Below are positions 22,937 to 34,874 of a stretch of DNA of 64,000 bases, piece after piece. Origin of the DNA: Triplophysa rosa. Taxonomy: Eukaryota; Chordata; Actinopteri; Cypriniformes; Nemacheilidae. Within the stretch, counting starts at the first letter, position 1. Every line of letters starts with the position of its first letter. The stretch covers positions 2,603-66,602 of the forward strand of contig NW_026634369.1 in assembly GCF_024868665.1 (NCBI RefSeq), given 5' to 3'. The position numbers were made by a program, and so were the translations under genes. Under the pieces are notes generated by a model, which saw only the letters and a program-made list of their open reading frames with translations, was not told the origin of the DNA and ran no database searches.

Positions 22937-23329
22937 AGTTAAGCTTTGTGCGCCTTTTTTACATTTTGTCTATTCCAATCTGAAACTGATGGGCGGAGTT
23001 AGTATAAATAGCCTCTGCTTACAAAGCGGGCTACTTGCACGGTGAATAGACGCTCCGTATTTTTTATTTCTTACAATAAGTGGTGGGGACAAAATTGACT
23101 TTGGCAAAAAGTGGTGGGGACATGACCCACCCATCCACCCGCAAATTACGCCTATGGCTGTTTGACCGGTCGGCCCGAGGGGATAAAGCGGCCGCCCAGC
23201 TCTCTCGCTTGACACAGGTCGGGCCTCCATAACTGACTACTCCGTTCACTTCAAAACCCTCGCCGCCGCATGCGATTGGAATGCTGGCGCACTGCGGGGC
23301 GGATTCCTGCAGAGGTTGAATGACTCCAT

Positions 23330-24510
23330 CCTCTTTAATAGCGTTCTGGGTGACATGGTTATCCAATTTGTCTTTGTGTATCTGGACAATATTTTAATCT
23401 TCTCCCCCTCTCTCCAGGTACACGCCCAGCACGTTAGACGAGTCCTCCCGCATTTACTGTAGAATCAGCTCTTTGTTAGAGCGGAGAAATATGAATTCCA
23501 CGCTGAGTCTGTTACGTTCCTTGGCCATATAATTTCCATAAGAGGTATTCAAGCAGAAACCCGATAAGGTTAATGCCATTGCCAAATGGCCTAGTCCTGA
23601 CTCCCGTAAGGCCTTGCAGCGCTTCCTCGGTTTTGCCAATTTTTAATGGTGGTTCATCAGGAACTTTGGTCAGGTAGCTGCACCTCTCACAGCGTTAACC
23701 TCCACTAAGGTTTCCTTCAGGTGGGATCAGAACCCTCAGGATGCCTTTGATAAATTAAATCTCCTAGAAAATAGATCCAGTTCATTGTTGAGGTTGACGC
23801 ATCGGATGTCAGAGTTGGCGCGGTCTTATCACAGCGATCTGCTCTCGATGGGAAAGTGCACCCCTTCGCTTTCTTCTCCCATCGACTCAGCCCTGCTGAA
23901 CGTAACTACGACATCGGCAACAGGGAGCTGTTGGTGGTGAAGTTGGCTTTGGGTGAGTGGCGACACTGGTCGGAGGGATCAGCGCGACCCTTCTTGGTCT
24001 GGATGGACCACAAGAACCTCGGCCAAGAGGTTGAGGTCCCGTCAGACAAGCTGGGCACTCTTTTTCGGCCGCTTTAACTTCACCCTCTCGTTCAAGTAAC
24101 ACCAAGCTTGATGCTCTCTCTCGTCTGTTCGAGGCACCAGAGGAGGGGATGGTGGTCAGGGCAATCTCCTGGAGCATCTAACGATTGGTAGAGAAGGCCG
24201 GCCGAGGGGTGCAAGTGCCAACAGAGTATTGTGCCGGCAGATTGAGGTCCTGTGTGAGGGCACTCGTCCAGACTGGCTTGCCATCCAGGCATTCAGAGAA
24301 CGATGGCTGCCGTCCGTCAAGCGTTTTTTGTGGCCGTCATTGGTCTCAGATGTCAGAAAAGTTTCTGTTGGCCTGCCCGACCTGCACTCAAACTAAACCC
24401 AGTAATCATCCCGCCGCTGGTCTCCTTCATCCTCTTCCCCTCCCCTCCCGCTGTCTGACACGATCTAACCCGAGTTCCTGGTGCCAAAATCTCTCGTGGG
24501 TAGAATATGC
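23330..24510 (+). pseudogene. pol: Ty3/gypsy pol remnant (RT, RNase H, integrase)
   Basis: Plus-strand segments: [16 protein letters not shown] near 23365, in which the second Asp of the RT YxDD motif reads Asn; FLGFANF near 23620; RNase H-like [20 protein letters not shown] near 23870; and an integrase zinc-binding trace, CPTCTQTKPS, near 24375. Stops and frame shifts are frequent. It ends in the WVEYAH stretch near 24500 that also occurs in the element at 7166-12352. Confidence 0.85.
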
Positions 24511-24672
24511 CCACATATTCCCATCTGGATATGTTTAATCGCGATTACATTTTTTTATCTCTTGACAGCCCTAATTTTAAGATATATCAGTGCAAGTTGT
24601 TTTCGATCAAAACACCTCTAACATTTAAGTTAGTCTGGGACTAGACTTAAGCCCTGTCTGGGAAACCACCCT

Positions 24673-25961
24673 TTAATGTTTTAATATCTTTATTTTTATT
24701 AATAATAAAGGTTACTCTGAAGCATTACACAATGTAAACACTAACAGTGTAGGCTTGTTTTACATGTGGAACATACTTCAAATCCAAGTTCCAACATGAA
24801 CATTGGAGGACCGCAAGTTTGTTTGTGCTTGGATTCGCACTTTGAGCGCACTAAATGTGGTGTTTAACATGGAATGGCACGGAATCTGGCAGATGTTAAA
24901 TTCCTTAATCACTAAATAGCTATATACAGCTAATAACATTCAACTTGTGCTACAAATAACATCCGTAATTTTTTATATGCGGTTTAAATATGTAATCTGC
25001 AAACACATGAACTGCATCTCCAGAGCTGCTCTGAGAGTTTACTTCACAAGCATTTCACTGTCTGAGCTATCGACACACTGAAACTCAAAGGTGTTTGTGG
25101 CGACTCCTCAAAATTAAAGTCTGATTAAGTTGAACAAACTGCTGTAGTTACAGTAATTGTGGTAAACTGTAGTAAATTTATTAGTGAAAATAAAAAAAAT
25201 ACTACAAAGAAATGTTGAAAAAATGAAAGAAAAATCATACCAAACCATGAATTTGGTGAATCGTTACTAGTATTAAAGTCACCATGAAACGGAAGTTGTG
25301 ATTTAATCCTTATCGTGATGTATATCTGAGTGAAATGGCATCTGAAATTGAAAAAATGTAGGGCGGGCTATATTCTGTTCTTCCCTTTTTGATTGGTTTG
25401 TTGTAAATTGGGCCTGGAGGGGAGGGCTAAAATGCCTGGCCATTGGACAGTCAGTATAGTCCTACATCTTTTTTGTTGCTTATGTCATGTGGTGAAGATT
25501 TGTTGTTGAGGGTGGGAGAGGAGCTTCATGTTTTTGATTTAAGATTACAACTGCAAATGAATAAAAAAATGATGGTGTGCACGGATAAATCATTTATAAT
25601 AACGCTGTGTAAAACACTTATAATTATTTAAAGTCACCATGAAATCAAACAGGAAAATTCTAAGTATAATGTATATAAGTATAATATTTTAATAACATAA
25701 ATATGCTTGTACAGTTTGTAAAACAACTCTCCATTAAAGGGTCACCACAGGTCAAAAGGGCAGAAGTTAAATTACTGTTAAAAATAAGGATCCGTGTCCT
25801 AAACTGTTCATAGTAAAGCCACAGATAGAATAACCCAAGAGGATTTTTCAAGCCAAGAACCAGATTTGATACCCCTTTACCCAGAACCTCAGTAGAACAC
25901 ACAGCTCATGTACTTTCAGTGAACTATTTTTGAACCATTTGGTCAGTTTAACAGAAATTTA
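24673..25961. other. Intergenic, nothing firm
   Basis: No gene was recognised. AAAGTCACCATGAAA occurs in direct orientation near 25274 and 25630 and may mark a short interspersed repeat. Confidence 0.45.
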
Positions 25962-26512
25962 AGGAGTCATATGACACGGCTAAAACAAATATTATCGATT
26001 GTTTTAGATGCAATGCAATGCGTATACACGATTTAAGGTTAAAAAATGCTGTATTTTCCACATACCGTGCATGTTTGTATCCGCCTCTCTGAAACGCGCA
26101 GATTTTTAACAAAGCTCATCGCTCTGAAAAGCAAGGTGTGCTATGATTGGCCAGTTAACCAGTGCGTAGTGATCGGTCGAATACTGCAAGCGTGTGATGG
26201 AAATGTAACGCTTCTTACCATATTTGGAACATCAGGTTCCAAAGCAATTGTAATGACAGGTACACCCACCTTACTTGGGTATACATTTGGGTGGTCTTAG
26301 TCAACTCTTACCACGAACTGACGTAGCTTTGTGGGGGTGTGGTTACACGAGGCGTTTCAGGCAGGTCTGGGTGAGCATTCGCTTTTAGATTGAATGCATA
26401 TTTTGTTCTGACACTTCAATTTTTGCAATTTTACGTGTCTAATACATGCATGGGCAACTTATAACACACCAAAGACACAGAAAAACACGTGTTTGCATCA
26501 TATGACCCCTTT
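25962..26512. mobile_element. MITE, about 550 bp, TTAA flanks
   Basis: The ends are AGGAGTCATATGACACGG and, inverted, AAAAGGGGTCATATGATGCA. TTAA-like bases lie at both edges (TTTAAGG on the left, CTTTTAATTTAA on the right), which would suit a TTAA-targeting family. No coding capacity. Confidence 0.7.
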
Positions 26513-28672
26513 TAATTTAATACTTGATAATCATTTGTTGTTAAACTTTTATGCTTAAAGAATTAGACGTGTAATTATTAATTCACCCATTATTATTCAG
26601 CTTCCTGACAAGCAGTTTGATTGTGACAAGCAACAGAAAAGAAAATTTACATGATTTATGTTTATATGCTATAGTGGGGAATAAGACAACTAAATTAGTT
26701 TATTGCTGCCTGCAGATCCAAATGGGTGCAGCCCCTGCAGTCAGCACATTATCGTCACATATCACACTGCTCAACATTTAATCACGTTCACTTAAGGTTA
26801 GGAAAAACAGTACAAGCATAAGGTTTTAATCATAAGGTCCAAATGGTCTAAACGGCATTCAATAACAAGAGTCTCTTACCTTGTGTCTCTATGTAAATGG
26901 TTGGCAGGAACACACAAACTCACTGACATGATCTTATAAGTCATATGCTAAATTATTTTGGCAAATAGACTCCCCATATCTCTCCATTTAGATAACGCCA
27001 ACATCTCCCTTATGCGACACACTGTCTATAAACTGTTTTACAACTTTTTTGTGTCTTTTAATTTTAAGCTGTTTTATCCAACATTTTGTTTCCGTGTTAG
27101 CTCACACTCGCTGGTTTATCATGACTGTAGTTTCCTGTGGGGGAGAGAACAGCATTTCGCCGCTTTTTTAAATTCCTACTTCTGCTATTTCACACAGTGC
27201 TACTCATGTGCTCCAGAGAAAGGTTGCATGTGCTTTGCTGAGCTTTCAAAGCCTCTATAAACGAGAAACTTTCTTGAAAAGCAATACACATTAAATGTTT
27301 CATTTTAAAAAGAAAGATACTCATCTGTATAAAATAATACAGGTTAGATATTTTTTATAGTCTGATTTCTGCATAATTATCAGTGCAAGATTGTTTGTAA
27401 ATCACCATCATGTGTATTTTATCTTTCAATGCAGTTTTTCACTTGATGCTCAAGTATACTAGTGATTGAGCTCGCATAAGTTATAACACTGCAGTTTTTT
27501 TAAGAAATTAAATTTACAGGAGTGTGACATTAACAATGTACATTGGTGTGTACATGGTATTAAAATGGCAACTACATGATTTGAAGGCTGAGTAACTGGT
27601 CTAATCCAAAAATTATAGCCTGAACTTACTCTTGTTGCATATGCCAGTAAAGTACAGTTAATGAAGTAAATGTGGCATGACTTCCTGCATACAGTTCCTC
27701 TCATTGATGTTATGAATAATAATGTACTTTGGTAACTAATAACGTACTTTGGTCACTGTATTTAGTAATCGCAATGGCAACATTCACACTATCAATTTTT
27801 AGGTTTGACAACCGTATTTACTTTCAGGTGCGAGTCTCAAAATGTCCTATTTACACAGCAGCTTACAGTTGCAGCTTGAATAGTGTTTGTATAAACAAGC
27901 AGCCAAACTCAAGCCTGTACTCTAGCTGCATGTAATGCCTGTAACCATAGTGATAAACGTAAATATAAAAGATTATGCCCTTGTCAAAAAAGTATTATTT
28001 GTGCAATGGACTTCACATTGTACAAAAGCAGCAGAAGTGTGCAGAGAAGAATTTACAACAGGGTTGTAAACTTAAAAATAAATTAATATAACATAAGGGA
28101 AGGTAATCACACGTTTTTTCATGCCAACTAGCAAAAAGTCTCACTCATTACATAGATCCTGCAAGATAATGGTTTCATGACCAACGAGGCGCTGCTTCCA
28201 TCTGCTATCTCGTCCATTCTGCTTGTCTCTTCCTGCTCTCTGCATTTTGCTCATCATCAGCACTACATGATTGAAAACAACCTATTGCGCAGCGTGGTTT
28301 GCAGTCATTTTCATGCACTGCACCCTAACACAGCAAATGAGCGTTACAGGTGACATGACAGACAAATAGCAGTTCCATTCACACACCAGTGCGGTTCAGC
28401 TGTGAATCTGGTTATAGAATGCAGTTGTTGGTCCCGCAAATAACCGAACTGCATATGAGCGCAACCATAATAAAGACTCCAATACATTCTGGTGCTGTGT
28501 GAACGTGGCTAATATAATTTAATTTTCTTCGCTTGGAATTAACAATTGGCAACACTTTACAAAAAGATTCAATTGTAAATGCAATAAAATAACAATGAAC
28601 ATGAGTGAACATAATAATAATAATAATATAAACAACAGCACATTTCTAAATTAACCAACCTATCCTCCAACC
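26513..28672. other. Intergenic, nothing recognised
   Basis: About 2.1 kb of AT-rich DNA downstream of p2ry10. No exon with convincing splice sites and no named repeat was found. Confidence 0.45.
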
Positions 28673-28856
28673 CATTGGTTCCCAACCCTCGTCCTCACCC
28701 CCCCTCCCAGAATGTTTTAGATGTCTCCCTTTATATATATAATAATCTCCCTAATTAACACACTAACCATCTGATAATTTGAATTAGGTAGGGAATATAG
28801 GGAGAGATATAAAAAATTCTGGGAGGGGACCTGAGGACCAGGGTTGGGAACCACTT
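28673..28856. mobile_element. hAT MITE, 184 bp
   Basis: The ends are CATTGGTTCCCAACCC and, inverted, AAGTGGTTCCCAACCC. The flanks CTCCAACC and CTCCAAGC agree at 7 of 8 bases. The interior is largely palindromic. It lies about 160 bp downstream of the p2ry10 stop codon, so it may be in the 3' untranslated region. Confidence 0.85.
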
Positions 28857-29017
28857 CTCCAAGCCATATGACTGTATAGGTTGTTTGTCTCTTCCTTGAA
28901 ATTTAAAGGGCTCCCATAGGAGCATTTTTTAAGTTAGATCTTTTGCTGCCAGCAGAAAATGCTACTGCAACTACCACGTCAATGTTATGTGGGGTTAATA
29001 TGCATGCTAGTCATTTC

Positions 29018-30308
29018 TCACTCCCTAAAGGAAGATGTTCTTTCCATGCTCATCAGACGGCCTTGGAGCACAGATATGCCCTGGCGGGATAACTGCTGCC
29101 TGAACTCAGTAGTCAGGAAGTAATAAATGAGTGGGTTCAGGCAGCAGTTAAGACTCGCCATGCAAAGAGAAATGGGATGAAACCTTTTGACAGCCAAAGT
29201 AAATTCACAGTTTGTAATAATGCACTGGGTTACCATCAGGTAGAGCAGAAAGTTGATGTGGTAGGGGGCGAAACAGAAACAGAAGACTCCTGTGCACAGC
29301 CCGACCAGGTGCAAGGCCTTCTTATTGTCGCTGGTGGACTGCTGGCATGAGTAATTATGTTTCAAAGAGTTCACTATTAAGTAGGTACAGAAGCCAATGA
29401 TAATCAACGGGCCCACAAATCCCAAGAGTTCTCCAGCGATCATCATAGAAATGGCAGAGTATAAATCCAGTTTGACCATTGGCAGGTCCCTGAAGCAGGT
29501 ACTGTAATTTCCTGAATTTCCCTTCCTCATTAAAATAAAAGGTGAACAGGAAATACTCACAATAACCCACAAAACAATGCTGATGCAAACGTCATAGCGG
29601 CGCCTCCATTTCTTGGTCCAGAATGGGTGCAAGATAAAGGCACAGCGCTGGATGCTGATGCACACCAGAAAGGCAATGCTGGCGTACATGTTAAGATATT
29701 TCAGATAAAAACATAACAGGCATAACTCATTGCCAAAAGGCCAATCCTGTTTGATGTAGTAGTGAATTCGAAGTGGCAGAGATAAGACTTGAGCCAGGTC
29801 AGCCACTGCCAGATTAATCATGAAGATAATGGCTTTTGTCTTCTTGCTGCAAACAGAAGCGAATATGTGCCATTACAGAAAACTATAAAGAGATCCAATG
29901 TAGTTCTTGTAATGGATTTAAAAGCAGACACACCTGACCAACTGTGAAAGCTTTACAATTTAATGAAACATTTAGAATTTAATTAAATTGTCAATTGTTG
30001 ACCTGCAGTAGATTCATTCAATTGACATGTATAAGCAAAACGTACTACATCCTTTGTACTGTTCCCAGTATCAATAGCATAATATAATAAGGATTTTCCA
30101 GTAATAACAAGAACAATCAAAGGGCTGACCTTATGAATCTGCACAGCACCCAAAGAGCTAAAGTGTTGCCCAGTAGGCCTGGGATGAAGATAATAAGGTA
30201 AAAGTAGGTGTAGAGCTGGTTCATAGCATTATCCCACTCAGTGGTGTCATTGGAACAGGAGCAGTTCGAGATCTGACGTGATGCCTTTATGGACATAGTG
30301 CTGTCCAT
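29018..30308 (-). CDS. p2ry10: P2Y receptor family member 10 (p2ry10), two coding exons
   Basis: Coding exons are 30308-30130 and 29846-29018, joined by GT (30129) and AG (29847). The protein is 335 residues (human 339). It is a class A GPCR of the plasma membrane; mammalian P2RY10 responds to lysophosphatidylserine and is lymphoid. The first exon encodes the N-terminus with NCS and NDT glycosylation sites and TM1 (FIPGLLGNTLALWVLCRF). The splice restores an intracellular loop 1 matching human P2RY10. The second exon has FMINLAVADLAQVLSLPLR (TM2), CFYLKYLNMYASI (TM3) with IQR for DRY, FCFCFAPYH (TM6), NPLIYY (TM7), and a tail ending RLMSMERTSS, close to the human one. A further acceptor AG at 30342-30341 shows that an upstream 5' UTR exon exists. 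The ATG at 30308 is chosen because no in-frame ATG precedes it in this exon. Confidence 0.93.
29847..30129 (-). other. p2ry10: p2ry10 intron, 283 bp
   Basis: It starts GTCAGC and ends TTCTGTTTGCAG. It falls in phase 2, just after TM1. No repeat was recognised inside. Confidence 0.88.
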
Positions 30309-30340
30309 AAACGCGGTCTCATTTAAGTGAGAAATTACAT

Positions 30341-31802
30341 CTGTAGGGTAAAACAAACAAACAAACAAAAAACTTTTTATGGATAAAGTGCTTACTAATG
30401 TTGCCTGTCTGTAATATATTTTATTCTTTCATTTCAAGGTTCATAAATTTGACCATTTGAGGGTGCATTAAGTCTCTGAATACTTTTTGAGGACTCTGTA
30501 TAGATGGTTTCATCAGATGTATATGCCTGGTCCAAAGTTAATTTCCAGTCTGTGTTTGGTTATCGGTCTAGTGGCTAGTAATATAACAATTTATTAAATA
30601 TAAATTATATTTAATTGCATATTAATTGTATTAAATTAAATCTACAGTTATTGATTCTTTGCAGAGGTCTACCAGAAGTTAAGTTTGGGCCACATAATGT
30701 TAGTTTATGTTGTTGCCGCTAAAACAGTCTATACATCTCTAATGTTTTGTTGAATTTACCCAAATTACCTACTTGAAACTCAGTAACCAAACCATAGATT
30801 TCTTGAAAACGTTAACTCCCTTCCTGTACAAGCCTGACAGAAGTATTTGTGGGGGTGGCGTCTATAGTTTAGTGACAAACCTCGCTGTGTGTACTGTGCG
30901 CATATTTAGAAATAAAACATTTTAACAGGTCTGCTGTGAATGGATCAAACAGCCCAGCACGTGGCTTTTAGTTTTTGTTACTGCTTCAAGTCATAAATGT
31001 TATTTCTTTACATATTCACATATATCATAGCATTTATATCTCATGAAATATGGCTCTACTGCCTAAAACAGAAAGAACATTTTAAACAATCTGAGAAACT
31101 TTGGTTTCACATTTATGATTAACTCACTACCCATTACTTTTGCTGTGAGACATTTGTAATGAAACCTCTGTAGTGAAAACACACTAAGATAGTTTTACTT
31201 TACTAATTACAAAAAGTCCTGTAAGTCCATGACTAAAATGACAGTACACGCATGAAAGTTTTTAAAGCTTGCCTGGCATTATGTTTAATATTTAACAAAA
31301 TATTTGCCGCAACTACAAGGTGTATTTTCAGTCTTAACCATGAAAAGTAAGGCTTCAATAAAAATTCTGCAATCAAGTTTTTATTACAGGATTGTCTCAA
31401 GTGCATCTAAAAATAAAAGAATAACCAATACACAATTCATTTTGTTTTGTTGTTGTGCGATGTAGTTTTTCCTACCATCAGGTTGAGCTGTAGTCTGTAT
31501 TCATGCTCTGCTTTTCCAGTTCAGTGGCTTGACAGTACGTACAGCAAGAGGAAGTTATCTGAATGCAGCGTGCCCTGTGATTTGTCATGTTAGACAAGCC
31601 GCCCTAATATCTCATGAAAGTGAAACTGTTTCTTTAGCATGTCTAGTGTTTGAATGCCTGTCAATTGGTTGTTACTAAAGCTCAGTATATACTCGTGCGT
31701 AGGACCTACACAGAGCCACGTACCCTACACTGTAGCCTGACGCACACCTCTCCAAAAATGTAACAATGCGTCAACTCAACGCGGACCGCAAGCACTGTGA
31801 TT
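30341..31802. other. p2ry10 upstream region
   Basis: This should hold the first intron and promoter of p2ry10, since the coding exon begins at a splice acceptor. No 5' exon could be fixed by eye. The sequence is AT-rich without named repeats. Confidence 0.5.
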
Positions 31803-33630
31803 GGGTTGGGTACCGTTCACTTTTTAGCCGGTACTAATACGGTACCTGGAATTCGGTGCCGGTACCAAACGGTACCTTTTTTTGGTACTTTACTCTCTGT
31901 GTAATAAAAAAACATTTATTTCAGTGTTATGTGCAGTGTTGGGGTAACGCGTTACAAGTAACGTGCGTCACGTAATCAGAGTACATTTTTAATTCGCGAG
32001 TAATGTAACGCAGTTACTTTATAAATTTACATATCAATACTCGTTACTTTGAAAAGTAACTCGAGTTACTTGAAAAACAGTCTAATCATTGATTTATATG
32101 AACATTTTTTAACTGCAGAAGTGAAATTCTGAATTAAAAGTAGTGTAGACATGATGCTTGCGCAGAAACCGTCGCTAGTCAGACATAGGCAGTGTTGCCA
32201 TGTCTGCAGTGCTGCAGTGTTCCGGCTTCGTTTTTGTTACGCAAATCTGACAACCCTTGACACAGCGATGGGAGGCCAGAGCTCAGATGTGGATCTATAG
32301 TGTGGCCGCTCTCGCGACCATGGACAAAATGCCTGCAAATGCCGGTCATGCTCAATAGATAACTTTCAAATTAAAATTAGCGCTAGTAACGAGTTGCAAC
32401 AGCAATCAATTGTCCTGCAAATGCCGGTCATGTTTGGAAGATAACTTTCAGATCGAGAAATTAGCGCAAGTCATGGCACGCAACAGCAATCAATGGTCTC
32501 ATGCCTCGTGAATGTAAACATGAGCTGTGTTCGACTGTTCGTGGCGCTGCACGCACAGACAGATCTGCAGATTTAAATGGGCATGGTCACTGTTAGAAGA
32601 AGGGTTGGGGAGTGGGCAGAGCATGGGAGAAAGAGAGGAAACAACTGTCATCTGTTAGTGTCCTCACCAAATACCAGCATATATACGACATAATATGTTA
32701 AATGTCATTTTCCCCTCAAAATAACATTATATAATATATGTTAGATTAATCATAATTTCGTATAACACTATCAAGTTGTTTTGGCTCAATGAAGTGCTCA
32801 GCAATGCAAAGAGGATCTGTCATATCGCTTATATATTACTTAAAAAAAATAAAAATAAGACCCATATTTGCCGGCCAAAAATACTCCTTTTCCCAAACAG
32901 TGTTATACGACTGGAAACTACTCTGCCGACCCAAAAGCTCACCGGCGCCATCTTGTGCAACTAGCCGTGCTGTCAAAACAATAAATATGGAGTGACACCG
33001 AAGTTAGCAGTGTCAACAGTAGGCAGAGCTCTGATGAGGTGGAGGACTACTGGTCAGGAAATATTTGAAATGTGTTTTTTAAAGGAAATAAAGGTGTGTT
33101 ATAGGTTATAGGATTGTTAGATTCATTACAGCGTTAAACACTAAAGAACAGCAAAGTCTGGAAAAGCATGAGCATCAGTTGAGTGAGAAAAAGTAATGCA
33201 AAAGTACTTTCAGTTGCTTTCCACAAAAAGTACCCAAGTAAAGCATCTACTTACTTTTTTATAGAGTAACTCAATATTGTAACTAGTTACTTTTAAAAGT
33301 AACTTTCCCCAACACTGGTTATGTATGTGTGTGCGTGCCGGCTGCCTCTGAGTGCGCATTTCCTTAACGCGAGTGTATTCTTAATTTTCTAAACAAGAAC
33401 AAGTGAAATAAATGTTATAAATATGATAATAGAGTCGTAGAGTCGAGTGTTTATTTTCATTTTGTACGTTTATTAGTACATCCTGCTTTATTAGCGGTTT
33501 TATTTTCGCTTTGCGTTCTCGGGTACCGAAATTCGGCACCGATTGATTTAATGTGAATCGATACTCTGTAGTACCGAGGTAATTCGGTCGGTGCCCATAA
33601 AAGTACAGAGTCCGGTACCCAACCCTAGAT
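31803..33630. mobile_element. TIR element with GGTACC-rich ends, split by a hAT
   Basis: The left end is GGGTTGGGTACCG. The right end, inverted, is AGGGTTGGGTACCGGAC. Both subterminal regions are rich in GGTACC and GAATTCGG. The original element was short; most of its present length is the hAT at 31934-33317. No certain target duplication was seen. Confidence 0.72.
31934..33317. mobile_element. hAT-type element, 1384 bp, nested
   Basis: The ends are CAGTGTTGGGGTAACGCG and, inverted, CAGTGTTGGGGAAAGTTAC. The flanks GTTATGTG and GTTATGTA agree at 7 of 8 bases. The interior has two direct copies of an 83-84 bp segment (about 32330-32412 and 32413-32497) sharing GCAAATGCCGGTCATG and CAACAGCAATCAAT. 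There is no transposase. Confidence 0.88.
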
Positions 33631-34484
33631 TTGAACCCCTCCCTCAGGTCAAAAAACTCTGCGATAGCGTCATGTTTACTTAAATGCATTTCCAAATGAA
33701 TTATCCAAGTAAATTATTTGTTCTTCTGTATTCAAGATCTCAAGCTGCAACAAAAGTGACTGTTTATTTGCTGCTACCACTGCTAATGCTTCTCAAACGA
33801 GCTGCTTCTTATTCGGCTCTTGTCTTGGTTACACAAGCAACATGTGCGTGGACACTGACGCCTAGTGGTCATTGCCTGTCGACGCGGACAACGACGCAGA
33901 AGTATAAATTAAAACCGACAGGTAGTCTATGGCGTAGAGGCTACGGCTGTGCTTAAGTGAGATGGTGTCATGACTGCTGTAATCGTCAAATTACAAATGA
34001 CCAAGCTACATCTGAAGCTGCAGAAAAACAGCAATTGATTCTGGTTAATTATTTGAATTTCAGTCAGTATCAAATTATATCTACCAAAAAAGGTGCATTT
34101 TGAAAGGATACTTTTAAAACACCGTCCATGCAGGATTTTGTGATCACAGAATTTAATGCATAATCAAACAAACTCTAAATGTAGAGATTGTTGCAGATTT
34201 TTCTGCATAATTTCCCCAAAGACGCGACATGTGACATCATCACATCGCACATTCCGTCAAAATCCCCGCAATTTTTAAGCGCAAAATTTGAATAAAGCCG
34301 CTGCAAAATTAAGCATTTTTTGCTCGCAGAAATCACACATTTTTTTTCGCAAAATCCTGTGGGGACTAAACACAAACTTCGGAACACAAATTAATGTAAA
34401 TTTTAATTAATGTAATAATTTTAAATTATAAAAGAATGCACAGATATTTGTTTTAGCCAATCTTGCTGCATGGCCAACCACATC
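33631..34484. other. Intergenic, nothing firm
   Basis: A tract near 34190-34365 rich in GCAAAATTT/AAAATCC looks like an old interspersed repeat. No gene was recognised. Confidence 0.4.
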
Positions 34485-34678
34485 CCTGTTGAAAAAACCA
34501 ACATATGCTGGTTAGGTGAGCTTTTAAACATGTTAGCTAGCTGGTTTGTCCTGTTTAAGCTGGTCATCTGCTGATCCTTAGCCAGCTCAGGACCAGCATA
34601 AACCAGCACATGACCAGCTTAAACCAGCTACCATTCTTCAAAACCTACCTAATCAGCATATTCTGTTTTTTCAACAGG
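34485..34678. mobile_element. MITE, 194 bp
   Basis: The ends CCTGTTGAAAAAACCAACAT and, inverted, CCTGTTGAAAAAACAGAATA are followed by ATGCTGGTTAGGT-like sequence on both sides. The interior repeats AACCAGC/GCTGGTT many times. The family is a common cyprinid short DNA transposon; its superfamily was not determined. Confidence 0.82.
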
Positions 34679-34874
34679 AATATGGAGGTCCTGAGGAGGT
34701 TTGTGGCTGCCCTGGCCTGAGAGTAGAGAGAGTTTGGTGATAAGGCGAAATCCTGTGGAAGACTTTGTGTAAGACTTTCATCCTGTCCCGTAAAATGTGT
34801 CTGGCAGTAGTCCTAGCAGCCTTATCTGATGGCACATTGGGCATTTGTTTGTTAGCCCACCAAAATCCAGACAC
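34671..34874 (-). other. Unidentified 67-codon open frame beside the MITE
   Basis: The minus frame from 34874 encodes a basic peptide (SDKAARTTARHILRDRMK near its middle) and runs into the MITE end. A splice-acceptor-like TTTATTGCAG lies upstream near 34920 but a stop intervenes in this frame. It may be a transposon relic or chance. No family was recognised. Confidence 0.2.

Larger units (their letters stand above)
21992..23156. mobile_element. Non-autonomous hAT, 1165 bp, perfect 8-bp TSD
   Basis: The ends are CAGTGGCGTAA and, inverted, CATAGGCGTAA. The flanks are GCTGTTTG on both sides (21984-21991 and 23157-23164). GTGGTGGGGACA occurs next to both ends (22017-22028 and 23111-23122, and again near 23080), here in direct orientation. 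No transposase is encoded. The insertion splits the gag remnant of the surrounding gypsy element. Confidence 0.93.
21730..23260 (+). pseudogene. gag: Ty3/gypsy gag remnant, interrupted
   Basis: The first part encodes PANARSELSFLSQCSLVFNLQP and capsid-like sequence up to an EMDRLF segment. The frame resumes after the hAT at 23165 with [18 protein letters not shown]. The hAT target site lies inside the codons joining these two parts. Frame changes are present as well. Confidence 0.8.
21200..24540 (+). mobile_element. Degraded Ty3/gypsy retrotransposon, split by a hAT
   Basis: An LTR-like tract (about 21235-21715) is followed by gag pieces (21730-21991 and 23165-23260) and then pol pieces (23330-24510). 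It is a relative of the element at 7166-12352 but far more decayed. Gag jumps directly into the RT region near 23330, so protease and most of RT are deleted. No right LTR was recognised. Confidence 0.85.
20482..24672. mobile_element. TIR element split by later insertions
   Basis: The left end GGGTCGGTTTCTCAGACAAG and the right end, inverted (GGGTGGTTTCCCAGACAGGG), match the termini of a short DNA transposon that is very common in fish. The right half (about 24570-24672) and left half (about 20482-20560) are now 4 kb apart because a gypsy element landed between them. Confidence 0.7.

Noticed and set aside
29355..29588. A second frame of 77 codons inside p2ry10
   Set aside because: It overlaps the receptor exon in another frame and has no independent support.
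30309..30368. Longer p2ry10 N-terminus starting upstream of 30308
   Set aside because: The extra codons cross a CCCTACAG splice acceptor and contain no ATG; they are intron plus 5' UTR.
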